A DNA stretch of 64,000 bases from NCBI RefSeq assembly GCF_002091475.1, contig NZ_BCTR01000006.1, forward strand, positions 1 through 64,000, in the 5' to 3' direction. The translations under genes and the position numbers were made by a program. This DNA is from Sphingomonas azotifigens NBRC 15497 (GTDB lineage Bacteria > Pseudomonadota > Alphaproteobacteria > Sphingomonadales > Sphingomonadaceae). Positions 25,324 to 35,799 of this stretch are shown here, piece by piece; positions within the stretch are counted from its first letter, which is position 1, and each line of letters starts with the position of its first letter. The notes under the pieces were generated by a model. The model was not told the DNA's origin and searched no databases. It saw nothing but the letters and a program-made list of their open reading frames with translations.

Positions 25324-26577
25324 ATGGCTTGGGAAACGACGCGGCGAAATCTGTTGGGCGGCATGACGGCGCTGCCGCTGCTGGGGCTGCCCGCCATTGT
25401 CCGCGCCGCCGAACCGGACCTCGCGCAATTGCAGGACATGACCGGCAATGCCCGGCCGATCGGTGCCGACGAGCGCCGCGTGCGGCTGGCCAGGGCGCAG
25501 GCGCTGATGCAGGCGAAAGGCATCGGTGCGGTGCTGATCGAGCCCGGCGCGAGCCTCGTCTATTTCACCGGCATCCGCTGGGGCCGCAGCGAGCGGCTGA
25601 CCGCGGCGGTCCTGCCGGCCGAGGGCGAGCCGTGCATCGTTACGCCGTTCTTCGAGGAGCCGCGCACCCGCGAGACGCTGGCGATCCCGGCCGAGGTGCG
25701 GGTGTGGCAGGAAGACGAGGATCCGCTCAAGATCGTCGCCGGCTTCCTCAAGGACCGCAAGCTGGCTGGGCGCCCGGTCGGGATCGAGGAAACGGTGCGC
25801 TATTTCGCGGTCGACGGGCTGCAGAAGAACGGGTTGCGGGTGACCTCGGCCAATCCGGTCGTGCGTGGCTGCCGGATGATCAAGAGCCCGGCCGAACTGG
25901 CGCTGATGCAGCTCGCAACCGATATCACCATCGCCGCCTATCGCTTTGTCTATGCACGCGTCGAAAAGGGCATGCGCCAGCGCGACGTCTCGCAGCTCAT
26001 GGATGCGGCGACGCGCAAGCTCGGCGGCGATCCCGAGTTCAGCATGGTGCTGGTCGGCGAGGGTGCCGCCTATCCCCACGGCACCAAGACGCCCGCGCCG
26101 GTGAGCGACGGGGCGATCGTGCTGATGGACTGCGGGTGCAACGTGATGGGCTATCAGTCGGACGTATCGCGCACCTTCGTGCACGGCGCCGCCAGCGCGC
26201 AGCAGCGCAAGGTGTGGGACGCGGTGGCGAAGGGCCAGCAGGTGGCGTTCGCCGCGGCCAAGCTCGGTGCGGCGGCGGGCAGCGTCGACGACGCGGTACG
26301 CGGCTATTATGCCTCGCTCGGCTATGGACCGGATTACAAGCTGCCCGGCCTGTCGCACCGCACCGGCCACGGCATCGGGCTCGACGGGCACGAGCCGGTC
26401 AACCTCGTCCGCGGCGAGAAGACGCCGCTCGCGTCGGGCATGTGCTTCTCGAACGAGCCCGGCATCTACATCCCCGGCAGCTTCGGCGTGCGGCTGGAAG
26501 ATTGCTTCCACATGACCGAGGCGGGGCCGAAATGGTTCAGTGCGCCGCCGGTCTCGATCGATCAGCCGATGGGCTGA
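25324..26577 (+). CDS. Exported M24 family Xaa-Pro peptidase
   Basis: A 417-residue metallopeptidase that removes residues next to proline, or a related creatinase-fold hydrolase. It carries a twin-arginine signal (TTRRNLLGG near 5-13, cleavage after VRAA), so it should fold in the cytosol with its metals before export. The creatinase N-domain is at about 50-185. The pita-bread domain shows the five metal ligands: Asp in LMDCGCN, Asp in YQSDVSRTF, His in GHGIGLDGHE, Glu in NEPGIYIPG and Glu in VRLEDCFHM. Its last 41 bases overlap the end of the convergent GlxA-type gene. Confidence 0.92.
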   Translation: MAWETTRRNLLGGMTALPLLGLPAIVRAAEPDLAQLQDMTGNARPIGADERRVRLARAQALMQAKGIGAVLIEPGASLVYFTGIRWGRSERLTAAVLPAEGEPCIVTPFFEEPRTRETLAIPAEVRVWQEDEDPLKIVAGFLKDRKLAGRPVGIEETVRYFAVDGLQKNGLRVTSANPVVRGCRMIKSPAELALMQLATDITIAAYRFVYARVEKGMRQRDVSQLMDAATRKLGGDPEFSMVLVGEGAAYPHGTKTPAPVSDGAIVLMDCGCNVMGYQSDVSRTFVHGAASAQQRKVWDAVAKGQQVAFAAAKLGAAAGSVDDAVRGYYASLGYGPDYKLPGLSHRTGHGIGLDGHEPVNLVRGEKTPLASGMCFSNEPGIYIPGSFGVRLEDCFHMTEAGPKWFSAPPVSIDQPMG

Positions 26578-27565
26578 TCCGCGCAGGTCGAGCCGCCTGC
26601 GCCCGGAACTGCCGACGATACTGGCCGGGTGGAATGCCGAGCTGGCGGCCGAAATGCAGCCGCAGATTGGCGGCGGTACCCAGGCCGGCCTGCTCGGCGA
26701 CCTGCTCCATCGCCAGATCGCTGGTCTCCAGGAGGACGCGCGCGACATCGAGACGCTGCGCGACGAGCCATGCGCCCGGCGTAGTGCCGGTCAGCTGCCG
26801 AAAGCGGCGGACGAAGGTGCGCGGGCTGAGGATCGCCGCTGCGGCCATCTCCGCGATCGTCCAGGCGCGTGCGGGCTCGGCACGGATGCGATCGAGCAGC
26901 GCGGCGAAGCGATGGTCCGGGCTCTTAGGCACGGGGCGTTCGATGAACTGCGCCTGTCCACCGGCGCGATGCGCGGCGACGACCATCCGGCGGGCGACGC
27001 TGTTGGCGGCATCGGCGCCGAAATCCTGGCGGACCAGATGGAGCAGCAGGTCGATGCCGGCGGCGGACCCTGCCGAGGTGAACAGCGCACCGTCCTCCAC
27101 ATAGAGGCGGTCGGGCTCGACCGTGATCGCCGGATGCGCCGCGGCGAGCCGCTCGGCGTAGCGCCAGTGCGTCGTCGCGCGGCGACCGTCGAGGAGCCCG
27201 GTCGCAGCGAGCAGAAAGGCGCCCGAGCAGATCGTCACCAGCCGCGCGCCACGATCATGCGCCGCCCGCAGCGCTTCCAGCAGGGTGGGCGAGGGTGGCG
27301 CACCGTCGCTCCTCCAGCCCGGGATGACGATCGTTCCCGCCGTGGCCAGCATCGCAAGGTCGTGCTCGACCGTGACGCTGAGCCCTGCATTGGTCGCGAG
27401 CGTCCCGGCATTCTCCGCGCAAACGCCGAAGCGGTACCAGTCCGTGCCCATCTCCGGTCGATCGAGCCCAAACACTTCGGCCACGATGCCGAATTCGAAG
27501 GCGCACAGCCCGGGATAGGCGAGCGCGACGACGCGGCGGTTGGGGCGGGGCGATGCGCTTGGCAT
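26537..27565 (-). CDS. GlxA family transcriptional regulator (DJ-1/PfpI + AraC)
   Basis: A 342-residue regulator. The N-terminal DJ-1/PfpI-like domain (about 10-185) has VALAYPGLCAFEFGI and the nucleophile-elbow segment TICSGAFLLAATGLLDGR. The C-terminal AraC double helix-turn-helix (about 235-325) has AILSPRTFVRRFRQLTGTTP and AGLGTAANLRLHFGRQLG. The start MPSASPRPN (27565) is chosen because upstream sequence is antisense to the rhodanese gene. It is divergent from that gene with 84 bases between, so it probably controls it. The ligand is unknown. Confidence 0.9.
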   Translation of the reverse strand: MPSASPRPNRRVVALAYPGLCAFEFGIVAEVFGLDRPEMGTDWYRFGVCAENAGTLATNAGLSVTVEHDLAMLATAGTIVIPGWRSDGAPPSPTLLEALRAAHDRGARLVTICSGAFLLAATGLLDGRRATTHWRYAERLAAAHPAITVEPDRLYVEDGALFTSAGSAAGIDLLLHLVRQDFGADAANSVARRMVVAAHRAGGQAQFIERPVPKSPDHRFAALLDRIRAEPARAWTIAEMAAAAILSPRTFVRRFRQLTGTTPGAWLVAQRLDVARVLLETSDLAMEQVAEQAGLGTAANLRLHFGRQLGIPPGQYRRQFRAQAARPARISPSADRSRPAAH

Positions 27566-27649
27566 AATCCTTTCGATAATCGGCAAAGCTGCCGCTGGCG
27601 AGTGATGAAATGCGTGGCGATAAGGTCCCCTAAAGGAGGCCTTGCACCG

Positions 27650-28045
27650 ATGACCAATGCCGTGACCGCCATTCCCGCCGCGCCCAGTGCCGATGCCGCG
27701 GCGCATTTTGCCGCCGGCTTCGCCTACGAGACCGATTGCTGGGACACGCACGACGCGCTGGCGAGCGGCGACCCCGGCTTTGTGCTGCTCGACGTCCGCG
27801 GACCGGCATTGTTCGCCAAGGGGCATGTGCCGGGCGCGATCAACCTGCCCCATGGCAAAATCATCGCCTCGAAGCTGGCGGCATGGCCGGCGGATACGCT
27901 GTTCGTGGTCTATTGCGCCGGGCCGCACTGCAACGGCGCGGCCCGGGCGGCGCTGCGGCTGGCGCAGCTTGGGCGCCCGGTGAAGCTGATGGCTGGCGGG
28001 ATCACCGGCTGGATCAACGAGGGCTTTGCGCTCGCCCAGGCGTGA
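27650..28045 (+). CDS. Rhodanese-like sulfurtransferase
   Basis: A 131-residue single-domain rhodanese that carries a persulfide on cysteine. The CDC25-like folds LLDVRGPALFAKGHVPGAIN (about 47-66, written in parts) and MAGGITGWINEG near the end are clear. The active loop is Cys89-AGPHC-NGA, with a second Cys at 94. The start at 27650 follows a strong AAAGGAGG site. It pairs with the divergent GlxA-type regulator, an arrangement common in proteobacteria. It is followed by alaS after 101 bases. Confidence 0.9.
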   Translation: MTNAVTAIPAAPSADAAAHFAAGFAYETDCWDTHDALASGDPGFVLLDVRGPALFAKGHVPGAINLPHGKIIASKLAAWPADTLFVVYCAGPHCNGAARAALRLAQLGRPVKLMAGGITGWINEGFALAQA

Positions 28046-28146
28046 ACTGGTGTCGGATCCACCGCGTCTGATCGCGCATCAGGAACGATCGCGTCAATCG
28101 ACGTGTTTCGCTTGAGCGAAAGCCCGCTCGCCCCTAAGTCGGCCTC

Positions 28147-30798
28147 ATGACGTCGACCAATGATATCCGCCGCTCGTTTCTCGACTATTTCGAGGGCCAG
28201 GGCCATGCCCGCGTCCCCAGCGCGCCGCTGGTGCCGCACAACGATCCCACGCTGATGTTCGTCAATGCGGGCATGGTGCCGTTCAAGAACGTGTTCACCG
28301 GCCTGGAATCGCGGCCCTACAGCACTGCGACCAGCAGCCAGAAGTGCGTGCGCGCGGGCGGCAAGCATAACGATCTCGACAATGTCGGCTATACCGCCCG
28401 GCACCATACCTTCTTCGAGATGCTCGGCAATTTCTCGTTCGGCGACTATTTCAAGGAGCAGGCGATCACGCATGCCTGGACGCTCCTCACCAGGGAATGG
28501 GGCATCCCGGCCGAGAAGCTGACGGTCACGGTATACCACACCGACGACCAGGCGTTCGACTTGTGGAAGAAGATCGCGGGGCTTCCCGATCACAAGATCA
28601 TCCGCATCCCGACCAAGGACAATTTCTGGGCGATGGGCGCGGATGGCCCCTGCGGCCCGTGCTCGGAAATCTTCTACGATCACGGCGAGCACATCTATGG
28701 CGGCCCCCCGGGCTCTCCGCAGGAGGATGGCGACCGCTTCGTCGAGATCTGGAACCTCGTCTTCATGCAGTTCGTGCAGGAAAATGACGAGATCATCGGC
28801 GACCTGCCGCGGCCGAGCATCGACACCGGCATGGGGCTGGAGCGCATCGCCGCCGTGCTCCAGGGCGTCCACAACAATTACGACATCGACACGTTCAAGG
28901 CGCTGATCGACCAGTCGGCGGCGCTGACCGGCACCTCGGCCACCGGCGAGCAGGTTGCCAGCCACCGCGTGATCGCCGATCACCTGCGCTCCTCGGGCTT
29001 TTTGGTTGCGGACGGCGTGCTGCCGGCGAACGAGGGCCGCGGCTATGTGCTCCGCCGCATCATGCGCCGCGCGATGCGCCATGCGCATCTGCTCGGCGCC
29101 AAGGATCCTCTGATGCACCGGCTGGTGCCGTCGCTGGTCGCCGAGATGGGCGCCGCCTATCCCGAGCTGGTTCGCGCGCAGCCGCTGATCGAGGCGACCT
29201 TGCTGCAGGAGGAAACCCGCTTCCGCCAGACGCTCGCCAACGGCCTGCGCCTGCTCGACGAGGCGACGGTGGGGCTGAAGGCCGGCGACACGCTGCCCGG
29301 TGCGACCGCGTTCAAGCTCTACGATACTTTCGGCTTCCCCTATGACCTGACCGAGGACGCGCTCCGCGTGCATGAGATCGGCGTCGATCGCGCCGGCTTC
29401 GATGCGGCGATGGCCGAGCAGAAGCGCGCCGCCCGCGCGGCCTGGAAGGGCTCGGGCGAGAAGGCGTCGGAAGAGCTGTGGTACGACCTCGCCGACGAGC
29501 TCGGCGGGACGGAGTTCACCGGCTATGTCAGCACCGAGGGCGAGGGCCAGGTGGTGGCACTGGTGAAGGACGGCGCGCGGGTGGAGAAGGCAGTTGCCGG
29601 CGACACCGTGACCATCCTCACCAACCAGACGCCTTTCTATGGCGAAAGCGGCGGCCAGATGGGCGATGTCGGCGTGATCGGCAACGACAAGCTGCGCGCG
29701 CTCGTCGACGACACGTCGAAGCCGCTCGGCCGCCTGCATGCGCATCACGCCAAGATCGAGAGCGGCGAGGTTGCCGTGGGCGACGCGGTGCACCTCTCGG
29801 TCGATGTCGAGCATCGCGACCAGGTCCGCGCCAACCACTCGGCGACGCACCTGCTGCACGCGGCGCTGCGCAAGCGGCTCGGCACCCATGTCAGCCAGAA
29901 GGGCAGCCTGGTGGCGCCCGAGCGGCTGCGCTTCGACTTCTCGCACCCCTCGGCGCTGACGCCCGAGCAGATCGCGCTGGTCGAGGCCGATGTAAACGCG
30001 CAGATCCGCCACAACGGCACGGTCGAGACGCGGCTGATGACGCCGGACGATGCGATCGCCGCCGGCGCGATGGCGCTGTTCGGCGAGAAGTATGGCGACG
30101 AGGTCCGCGTGCTCTCGATGGGCCTGGGCGAGGATGCGTCCTACTCGGTCGAGCTGTGCGGCGGCACGCACGTCAATGCGACGGGCGACATCGCGATCTT
30201 CAAGATCATCTCCGAAAGCGCCGTTTCCTCGGGCGTGCGCCGCATCGAGGCGCTGACCGGCGAGGGCGCGCGGCTTTGGCTCAACGCTCGCGACGAGCGG
30301 CTGCGTGAGGCTGCGGCGGCGCTCAAGACGTCGCCCGACGACGTGCCCGCGCGTGTCGCGGCGCTGGTCGAGGAACGCCGCAAGCTCGAGCGCGAGCTGG
30401 CGGAGGCCAAGAAGGCGCTGGCGCTCGGCGGCGGGGCGGGGGCTGCCCCGGCGGGTCCGGAACAGGTGAACGGCATCAATTTCGTCGGCCAGGTGCTCGA
30501 TGGGCTGGAAGCCAAGGCGCTGCGCGGCGCGGTCGACGAGGCCAAGGCGCGAATCGGCAGCGGCGTGGTCGCGCTGGTGGCGGTGAACGAAGGCCGTGCC
30601 TCGGTCGCGGTCGGCGTGTCCGACGGGATCGGCGTCAGCGCGGTGGACCTGGTGAAGGTCGCCGTCGCCGTGCTCGGCGGCCAGGGCGGTGGCGGCCGTC
30701 CGGACATGGCGCAGGGCGGCGGTCCGGACGGTGCCAAGGGCGCGGATGCGCTCGCGGCGGTGAAGGCGGCGCTGGCAGAGGCTGCCGTCGCCGCCTGA
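28147..30798 (+). CDS. alaS: Alanine-tRNA ligase
   Basis: Charges tRNA-Ala. The 883-residue product begins with the class II catalytic core ([19 protein letters not shown], then [18 protein letters not shown]). The editing domain carries the zinc ligands in NHSATHLLH and [10 protein letters not shown], and the C-Ala oligomerisation domain ends in a Gly-rich [15 protein letters not shown] segment. Full length. It ends 11 bases before the convergent hypothetical gene. Confidence 0.98.
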   Translation: MTSTNDIRRSFLDYFEGQGHARVPSAPLVPHNDPTLMFVNAGMVPFKNVFTGLESRPYSTATSSQKCVRAGGKHNDLDNVGYTARHHTFFEMLGNFSFGDYFKEQAITHAWTLLTREWGIPAEKLTVTVYHTDDQAFDLWKKIAGLPDHKIIRIPTKDNFWAMGADGPCGPCSEIFYDHGEHIYGGPPGSPQEDGDRFVEIWNLVFMQFVQENDEIIGDLPRPSIDTGMGLERIAAVLQGVHNNYDIDTFKALIDQSAALTGTSATGEQVASHRVIADHLRSSGFLVADGVLPANEGRGYVLRRIMRRAMRHAHLLGAKDPLMHRLVPSLVAEMGAAYPELVRAQPLIEATLLQEETRFRQTLANGLRLLDEATVGLKAGDTLPGATAFKLYDTFGFPYDLTEDALRVHEIGVDRAGFDAAMAEQKRAARAAWKGSGEKASEELWYDLADELGGTEFTGYVSTEGEGQVVALVKDGARVEKAVAGDTVTILTNQTPFYGESGGQMGDVGVIGNDKLRALVDDTSKPLGRLHAHHAKIESGEVAVGDAVHLSVDVEHRDQVRANHSATHLLHAALRKRLGTHVSQKGSLVAPERLRFDFSHPSALTPEQIALVEADVNAQIRHNGTVETRLMTPDDAIAAGAMALFGEKYGDEVRVLSMGLGEDASYSVELCGGTHVNATGDIAIFKIISESAVSSGVRRIEALTGEGARLWLNARDERLREAAAALKTSPDDVPARVAALVEERRKLERELAEAKKALALGGGAGAAPAGPEQVNGINFVGQVLDGLEAKALRGAVDEAKARIGSGVVALVAVNEGRASVAVGVSDGIGVSAVDLVKVAVAVLGGQGGGGRPDMAQGGGPDGAKGADALAAVKAALAEAAVAA

Positions 30799-30809
30799 TC
30801 CTCAGAGGG

Positions 30810-31325
30810 TCAGCGCCCGGGGGCGTAGCCGTCCTCGGGCAGCACCCAGATCGCGGTCTGCGCCATGTCGGGGCGCAGCAGCCCGTCGATCAGCACGTTG
30901 ACGGAGAGTTCCCCCGCGCCCGAATCGCGATAGCAGCGCTCATGCCCGGCCAGCGGCTGGAGCACATCCATCAGCTTCATTCGCGTGTTGGCTTCCAGTG
31001 CTGGGCTGAGGGCGGTGCCGTTGCTCGTCAGCTTGCCGGCGTTGATATCGGCCGGGCGGATGCGGCTGCACACCGCACCGTCGCGAACTTGCCCAAATGT
31101 CGAATATTCCAGTACGATCAGCGGATCGCGATTGACCACACCGGTCACCTGCGCGTCGAACGCGCCGTCGCCGCGCAGCGTATAGCGCACGATCGTGCTG
31201 CAGGTGCGGGCGGTACGATCCGGATCGACGCAGCGGATCCTGCCGGCCTTGGCTGGCGCTAGCGGATCGGGAACGGAATCGGCTTGCACGGGCGCGAGCA
31301 GGGCAAGGGCAAGGGGAAGCAGCAT
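30810..31325 (-). CDS. Exported protein of unknown function
   Basis: A 171-residue protein with a signal peptide (about 1-16, cleavage near VQADS). The mature part has four cysteines (in GRIRCVDP, ARTCSTI, AVCSRIRP and HERCYRD), suggesting disulfides in the periplasm. I see no known domain. It is downstream of the CPA2 antiporter... the two genes run the same way with 5 bases between, this one being upstream in transcription is excluded: the antiporter (31331-33118) is transcribed first and this gene second, likely from one mRNA. Confidence 0.65.
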   Translation of the reverse strand: MLLPLALALLAPVQADSVPDPLAPAKAGRIRCVDPDRTARTCSTIVRYTLRGDGAFDAQVTGVVNRDPLIVLEYSTFGQVRDGAVCSRIRPADINAGKLTSNGTALSPALEANTRMKLMDVLQPLAGHERCYRDSGAGELSVNVLIDGLLRPDMAQTAIWVLPEDGYAPGR

Positions 31326-31330
31326 CAGGT

Positions 31331-33118
31331 TCAGGCCTCGGTTGGTTCGGTGCTCGGGTTCAGGCGCGACCGGTTGAGGCGCGGTTCGCGCTGCAGCCCG
31401 GCGGCTTCCTTGATCGAGCGGCGCATCTCGTCGCGCTTTTCGTGGATCGATGCAATCACTGGGCCGACGCCGAGCCCGAGATCGACCAGCAATGCCTCGG
31501 AGAGCTGGAGCGAACTCTCCAGCGTCTCGGGTACGGCATCGGTGGCGCCGGCGCGATAGAGCTCGGCGGCATGGCCGGCGTCGCGCGCGCGGGCGATGAT
31601 CGGCAGGTTCGGGACCCAGCCGCGCACCCGCTTGGTGAGCCGCACGGTAAGCACTGGATCGTCCATCGTCAGCACCAGCGCGCGGGCGCGACCGAGCTGG
31701 AGCTGGTCGACCAGCTCGCTGCGGGTCACGTCGCCGAACAGCACATGGAAGCCGGCGCGGCGGGCGCGCACCACCGTGTCGATATCAGCGTCGACAGCGA
31801 CATAGGGCTTGTCGTGCCGGCGCAGCATATCCGCCACGGTGCGGCCGACCCGGCCGAAGCCGATGACGACGGTGCCGCCTTGCACGGGGGCGAGATCCTC
31901 ATCGGCGATCAGCGCGCCGTCCTTGCCTTCGATCCTGCGCGCGACCCTGCGGCCGGCCTGGGCGAGCAGCGGCGTCGCGGTGAGGCCGATTGCGGTGACG
32001 GCGCTCCAGAAGGCGGCGGTGGCCGGCGCAATCAGCCCCGCCGCGCCCGCCACGCCGAGTACGATCAGCGTGGTCTCGGAGGGGCTTGCCATCAGCACGC
32101 CGGTCTCCGCCGCTGTGCCCATGCGAGCGCCCGAAAACCGCAGCAGCGCCGTCGTCACCGCTACCTTCACCGCCATCACCAAGAGGCTGGCGCCGAGCAG
32201 CGCCGCCCAGTTTGCCGCGACGAAGCCGAGATCGAGCTGCATGCCGACGGTGAGCAGGAACACGCCAAGCGCCAGCCCCTTGAACGGGGCGGTGATCGCT
32301 TCGACCTCGCCATGATATTCGGTCTCGGCGATCAGCAGGCCCGCGATCAGCGCGCCGACGATCGGCGAGAGCCCGGCCGCCGTAGTGGCGAGGCTGGCAA
32401 CGATCACCACCAGCAGGCTGGCGGCGAGGAACAGTTCGGGGCTTTTGGTCCGCGCCGCCTGGGCGAACATGCGCGGCAGCACGATCCGGCCGCCGATGAA
32501 CAGGGCAGCCACGGTCGCCGCGCCGATACCCAGCGTCATCAGCAATTTGGTCAGCCCAGCGCCATCCGGATTGGGCGCCATGGCACCGAGGCCGAAGATG
32601 ATCGGCACCAGCGCCAGGTCCTCGAACAACAGCATCGCAAAGGCAGCGCGGCCGACGGGGCTGGTCGTGCCGGCGATCGGAATCACCAGCGCCGTGGAAG
32701 ACAGCGCGAGCGCAAGCCCCAGCCCGATCGCGCCGCCGGTGCTGAGCCCGGTCAGGTAGAGGAGCGCGGCCAGGATCAGTCCCGATCCGAACAGTTCGGC
32801 CGCACCGGTGCCGAACACCAGCGACCGCATCGCCCATAGCCGCTTGAACGAGAGCTCGAGGCCGATCGAGAACAGCAGCAGGATGATGCCGAACTCGGCG
32901 AACGGCTCGATCGAGTGCGCGTCCGAGATGGTGAGGTAATAGAGCCAGGGCGCCTTGCCTACCAAGCTGCCGAGCCCGAACGGCCCGACCAGCAGGCCGG
33001 CGAGGATGAACCCGATCACGGGGCTGATGCGGAAGCGCGCAAAGGCGGGGATGACGAGGCCGGCCGCGCCGAGGACCACCAACGTGTCGCTGAAGCCGTG
33101 ATTGGACAGACTCAGCAT
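31331..33118 (-). CDS. CPA2 family cation:proton antiporter (Kef type)
   Basis: A 595-residue inner-membrane K+(or Na+)/H+ antiporter. The membrane domain of about 12-13 helices (10-395) has SPVIGFILAGLLVGPFGLG, LLLFSIGLELSFKRLW and LLFEDLALVPI, all CPA2 landmarks. The cytosolic RCK/TrkA-N domain begins VVIGFGRVGRTVADMLRR near 425 and would bind nucleotide to gate transport. The start MLSLSNHGF (33118) is chosen because the extra 55 upstream residues are Pro/Arg-rich. No KefF/KefG-type ancillary gene is beside it. Confidence 0.92.
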   Translation of the reverse strand: MLSLSNHGFSDTLVVLGAAGLVIPAFARFRISPVIGFILAGLLVGPFGLGSLVGKAPWLYYLTISDAHSIEPFAEFGIILLLFSIGLELSFKRLWAMRSLVFGTGAAELFGSGLILAALLYLTGLSTGGAIGLGLALALSSTALVIPIAGTTSPVGRAAFAMLLFEDLALVPIIFGLGAMAPNPDGAGLTKLLMTLGIGAATVAALFIGGRIVLPRMFAQAARTKSPELFLAASLLVVIVASLATTAAGLSPIVGALIAGLLIAETEYHGEVEAITAPFKGLALGVFLLTVGMQLDLGFVAANWAALLGASLLVMAVKVAVTTALLRFSGARMGTAAETGVLMASPSETTLIVLGVAGAAGLIAPATAAFWSAVTAIGLTATPLLAQAGRRVARRIEGKDGALIADEDLAPVQGGTVVIGFGRVGRTVADMLRRHDKPYVAVDADIDTVVRARRAGFHVLFGDVTRSELVDQLQLGRARALVLTMDDPVLTVRLTKRVRGWVPNLPIIARARDAGHAAELYRAGATDAVPETLESSLQLSEALLVDLGLGVGPVIASIHEKRDEMRRSIKEAAGLQREPRLNRSRLNPSTEPTEA

Positions 33119-33249
33119 GTGATGTCCCGGTGGCGAGGTGCGGGCGCGGGGCGGGAATGGGAGGAACAGAAAGGCCGATGGCCGGTGGCGGGTTTTGCTC
33201 GCTCGGTCATGCCCCCTAGAGACGATGCGAGGCCCGGCATTGCAAGTAG

Positions 33250-33274
33250 AAAAGCCCGCCAATGGCGGGCTTTT
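33250..33274 (-). terminator. Rho-independent terminator of icd
   Basis: A perfect 10-bp stem, AAAAGCCCGC / GCGGGCTTTT, with a 5-base loop. It lies 28 bases past the icd stop. It has a U-run on both strands, so it can end icd on the minus strand and would also stop plus-strand transcripts. This is the clearest intrinsic terminator in the window. Confidence 0.9.
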
Positions 33275-33301
33275 CCGTAGCATTACGTAGCGGGAAGCGG
33301 C

Positions 33302-34522
33302 TTACTGCCAGCTGCCCATCGCGGTCTCGAGATTGACGCGGATCGCCTCGAAGAACTGCTCGGTGGTCATCCAGGCCTGGTCCGGGCCGATCAGCAGCGC
33401 GAGATCCTTGGTCATCTTGCCGCTCTCGACGGTCTCGATGCACACCTTCTCCAGCGTCTCGGCGAAGCGGGTCACCTCGGGGGTGCCGTCGAACTTGCCG
33501 CGATACTTGAGGCCGCCGGTCCAGGCGAAGATCGACGCGATCGGGTTGGTCGACGTCGCCTTGCCCTGCTGGTGCTGGCGATAGTGGCGGGTGACGGTGC
33601 CGTGCGCCGCTTCCGCCTCGATCGTCTTGCCGTCCGGGGTCATCAGCACCGAGGTCATCAGGCCCAGCGAGCCGAAGCCCTGCGCGACCTGGTCCGACTG
33701 GACATCGCCGTCATAGTTCTTGCAGGCCCAGACGAATTCGCCGTGCCACTTGAGCGCCGAGGCGACCATGTCGTCGATCAGGCGGTGCTCGTAGACGATG
33801 CCGGCGCTCTGGAACTGGTCCTTGAACTCGGTCTCGAACACCTCGGCGAAGATGTCCTTGAAGCGGCCGTCATAGGCCTTGAGGATCGTGTTCTTGGTCG
33901 ACAGGTACAGCGGCCAGTTGCGGCCGAGCGCATAGTTCATCGAGGCGCGCGCGAAATCGCGGATCGACTCGTCGAGATTGTACATGCCCATGGCGACGCC
34001 GGCCTGCGGGAAGTCGAACACTTCGTGCTCGATCGTCTCGCCATTCTCGCCTTCCCACTTCATGGTCAGCTTGCCCTTGCCGGGCACCTTGAAGTCGGTC
34101 GCCTTGTACTGGTCGCCGAAGGCGTGGCGGCCGACGACGATCGGCTTGGTCCAGCCCGGGATCAGGCGCGGCACGTTCGAGATGACGATCGGCTCGCGGA
34201 AGATCACGCCGCCCAGGATGTTGCGGATCGTGCCGTTCGGCGATTTCCACATCTTCTTGAGGCTGAATTCCTCGACGCGCTGCTCGTCCGGGGTGATCGT
34301 CGCGCACTTCACGCCGACGCCGTACTGCTTGATGGCGTTGGCCGAATCGATCGTGATCTGGTCGTTGGTCTCGTCGCGCTTCTGCACGGAGAGGTCGTAA
34401 TATTTCAGATCGATGTCGAGGTAGGGGAGGATCAGGCGCTCGCGGATCCATTCCCAGATGATCCGCGTCATTTCGTCGCCGTCGATCTCCACGACGGGCG
34501 TTGCTACCTTGATCTTCGCCAT
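33302..34522 (-). CDS. icd: NADP-dependent isocitrate dehydrogenase
   Basis: Oxidises isocitrate to 2-oxoglutarate in the TCA cycle, making NADPH. The 406-residue product is of the eukaryote-like homodimeric subfamily: [13 protein letters not shown] near 11-23, [12 protein letters not shown] for substrate, the metal-binding DDMVASALK and NYDGDVQSD, and [10 protein letters not shown] for NADP. It differs from the shorter-insert E. coli-type enzyme. It has its own terminator and is divergent from the GH43 gene. Confidence 0.97.
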   Translation of the reverse strand: MAKIKVATPVVEIDGDEMTRIIWEWIRERLILPYLDIDLKYYDLSVQKRDETNDQITIDSANAIKQYGVGVKCATITPDEQRVEEFSLKKMWKSPNGTIRNILGGVIFREPIVISNVPRLIPGWTKPIVVGRHAFGDQYKATDFKVPGKGKLTMKWEGENGETIEHEVFDFPQAGVAMGMYNLDESIRDFARASMNYALGRNWPLYLSTKNTILKAYDGRFKDIFAEVFETEFKDQFQSAGIVYEHRLIDDMVASALKWHGEFVWACKNYDGDVQSDQVAQGFGSLGLMTSVLMTPDGKTIEAEAAHGTVTRHYRQHQQGKATSTNPIASIFAWTGGLKYRGKFDGTPEVTRFAETLEKVCIETVESGKMTKDLALLIGPDQAWMTTEQFFEAIRVNLETAMGSWQ

Positions 34523-34680
34523 AAGCTCGCTTTCCTGAGACAGGTGGGTTCCCGGCAGCGTCTAGGGGCAAGGGCAGGGGGGATCAAGCGGCTGCGGGCG
34601 CAAAGCGGGATCGTCGCGCCCACCGGTGATGGTTGGGGGGGGCACCGATACGGCCTTGATGTCAGAACCACTTCGTGGAT

Positions 34681-34691
34681 ATGTCAGACAA
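34681..34691. promoter_or_regulatory. GntR-like half-perfect operator
   Basis: ATGTCAGACAA contains the perfect dyad TGTC-A-GACA and agrees with the FadR/GntR pattern T-N-G-T-N3-A-C-N-A at five of six positions. It lies 46 bases before the GH43 gene. No GntR regulator gene is present in the window, so this is a weak call. Confidence 0.28.
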
Positions 34692-34736
34692 ATTGACCGG
34701 CGACCGCCGGTATCCGGGACATGGAACCAGGGGAGG

Positions 34737-35777
34737 ATGTGCTTGCTGACACGACGCGGATTCATCGTTGGCGCTGCCGCGGCTTCGTCGATGCCGGCGG
34801 CGGCGCGGGCAGGGGCGCAGAATGCCATCGTCAATCCCGTCGTGCGGCAGCGGGCCGACGCGCAGGTGTTTCGCCACACCGATGGCTGGTATTACATGAC
34901 CGGGTCGGTCCCCGAATATGACCGGCTGGTGCTGCGCCGGTCGAAGACGCTGGCGGGCCTGGCAACTGCAGCCGAGAAAGTGCTCTGGCGGCATCCGGCG
35001 CGGGGGCCGATGTCCGGGTTTCTCTGGGCGCCCGAACTGCATCGCATCGACGGCAGCTGGGTGATGTATTTTGCCGCGGGGCCCAGCGGCGGCGGCGAGG
35101 ACGTGTTCCACATCCGCACCTTTGCGATCGCGTGCAGCGGCCCGGACCCGATGACCGGCAGTTGGCAGGTGCTGGGCCAGCTCCAGACCGAATGGGACAG
35201 CTTTACCCTAGATTCGACCAGCTTCGTGCATCGCGGGCGCCGCTATCTGGCTTGGGCGCAGCACGAGCCGGGCATCGACACCAACTCCAATCTCTATCTC
35301 GCGCCGCTGGCGACGCCGCTGACGTTCGCCGCCAGGCCGGTACGCCTGTCGATCCCGACGCTCGACTGGGAGGTCCAGGGGTTCAAGGTGAACGAAGCGC
35401 CGGCGGTGCTCGCCCGCAACGGCAGGCTGTTCATGACCTATTCGGCGAGTGCCACCGATGCGCGCTATTGCATGGGGATGCTGAGCTGCGCGGCCGATGT
35501 CGAGCTTATGGACGCTGCCAATTGGTCCAAGTCGCCGGTGCCGGTGTTCCGGAGCTCCGCCGTCAACCAGGTGTTCGGCCCGGGGCACAACAGCTTCACC
35601 GTCGACGAGCGGGGCCGCGACGTGCTCGTCTATCACGCCCGCGATTACGAGGCGATCCAGGGCGACCCGCTGTTCGACCCCAACCGACATACGCGGCTGC
35701 AATATTTCCGCTATCGCCCCGATGGTTCGCCCGATTTCGGCGAACCGGTCGCGAATGGCCGCTTGCTCTTGCGCTGA
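34737..35777 (+). CDS. Exported glycoside hydrolase family 43 protein
   Basis: A 346-residue five-bladed beta-propeller hydrolase that probably removes arabinose or xylose from plant polysaccharide. It has a twin-arginine signal (TRRGFIVGAAAASSMPAAARA in parts, near 5-25). The three acids expected for GH43 are in place: Asp in QRADAQVF (base), Asp in TLDSTSFV and Glu in KVNEAPAVL (acid). WAPELHRIDGSW is also typical. The ATG at 34737 touches its GGGGAGG site. TTG at 34743 (giving MLTRRGF) has better spacing and may be the true start. No sugar transporter or regulator is beside it. Confidence 0.85.
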   Translation: MCLLTRRGFIVGAAAASSMPAAARAGAQNAIVNPVVRQRADAQVFRHTDGWYYMTGSVPEYDRLVLRRSKTLAGLATAAEKVLWRHPARGPMSGFLWAPELHRIDGSWVMYFAAGPSGGGEDVFHIRTFAIACSGPDPMTGSWQVLGQLQTEWDSFTLDSTSFVHRGRRYLAWAQHEPGIDTNSNLYLAPLATPLTFAARPVRLSIPTLDWEVQGFKVNEAPAVLARNGRLFMTYSASATDARYCMGMLSCAADVELMDAANWSKSPVPVFRSSAVNQVFGPGHNSFTVDERGRDVLVYHARDYEAIQGDPLFDPNRHTRLQYFRYRPDGSPDFGEPVANGRLLLR

Positions 35778-35799
35778 GGAGCGGGCGTTCCCTTGCAAA

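Noticed and set aside
24084..27104. A 1006-codon open frame on the plus strand
   Set aside because: It runs antisense to the TPR gene and then through the M24 gene in another frame; composition is Arg/Gly/His-rich with no domain, as expected for a shadow in high-GC DNA.
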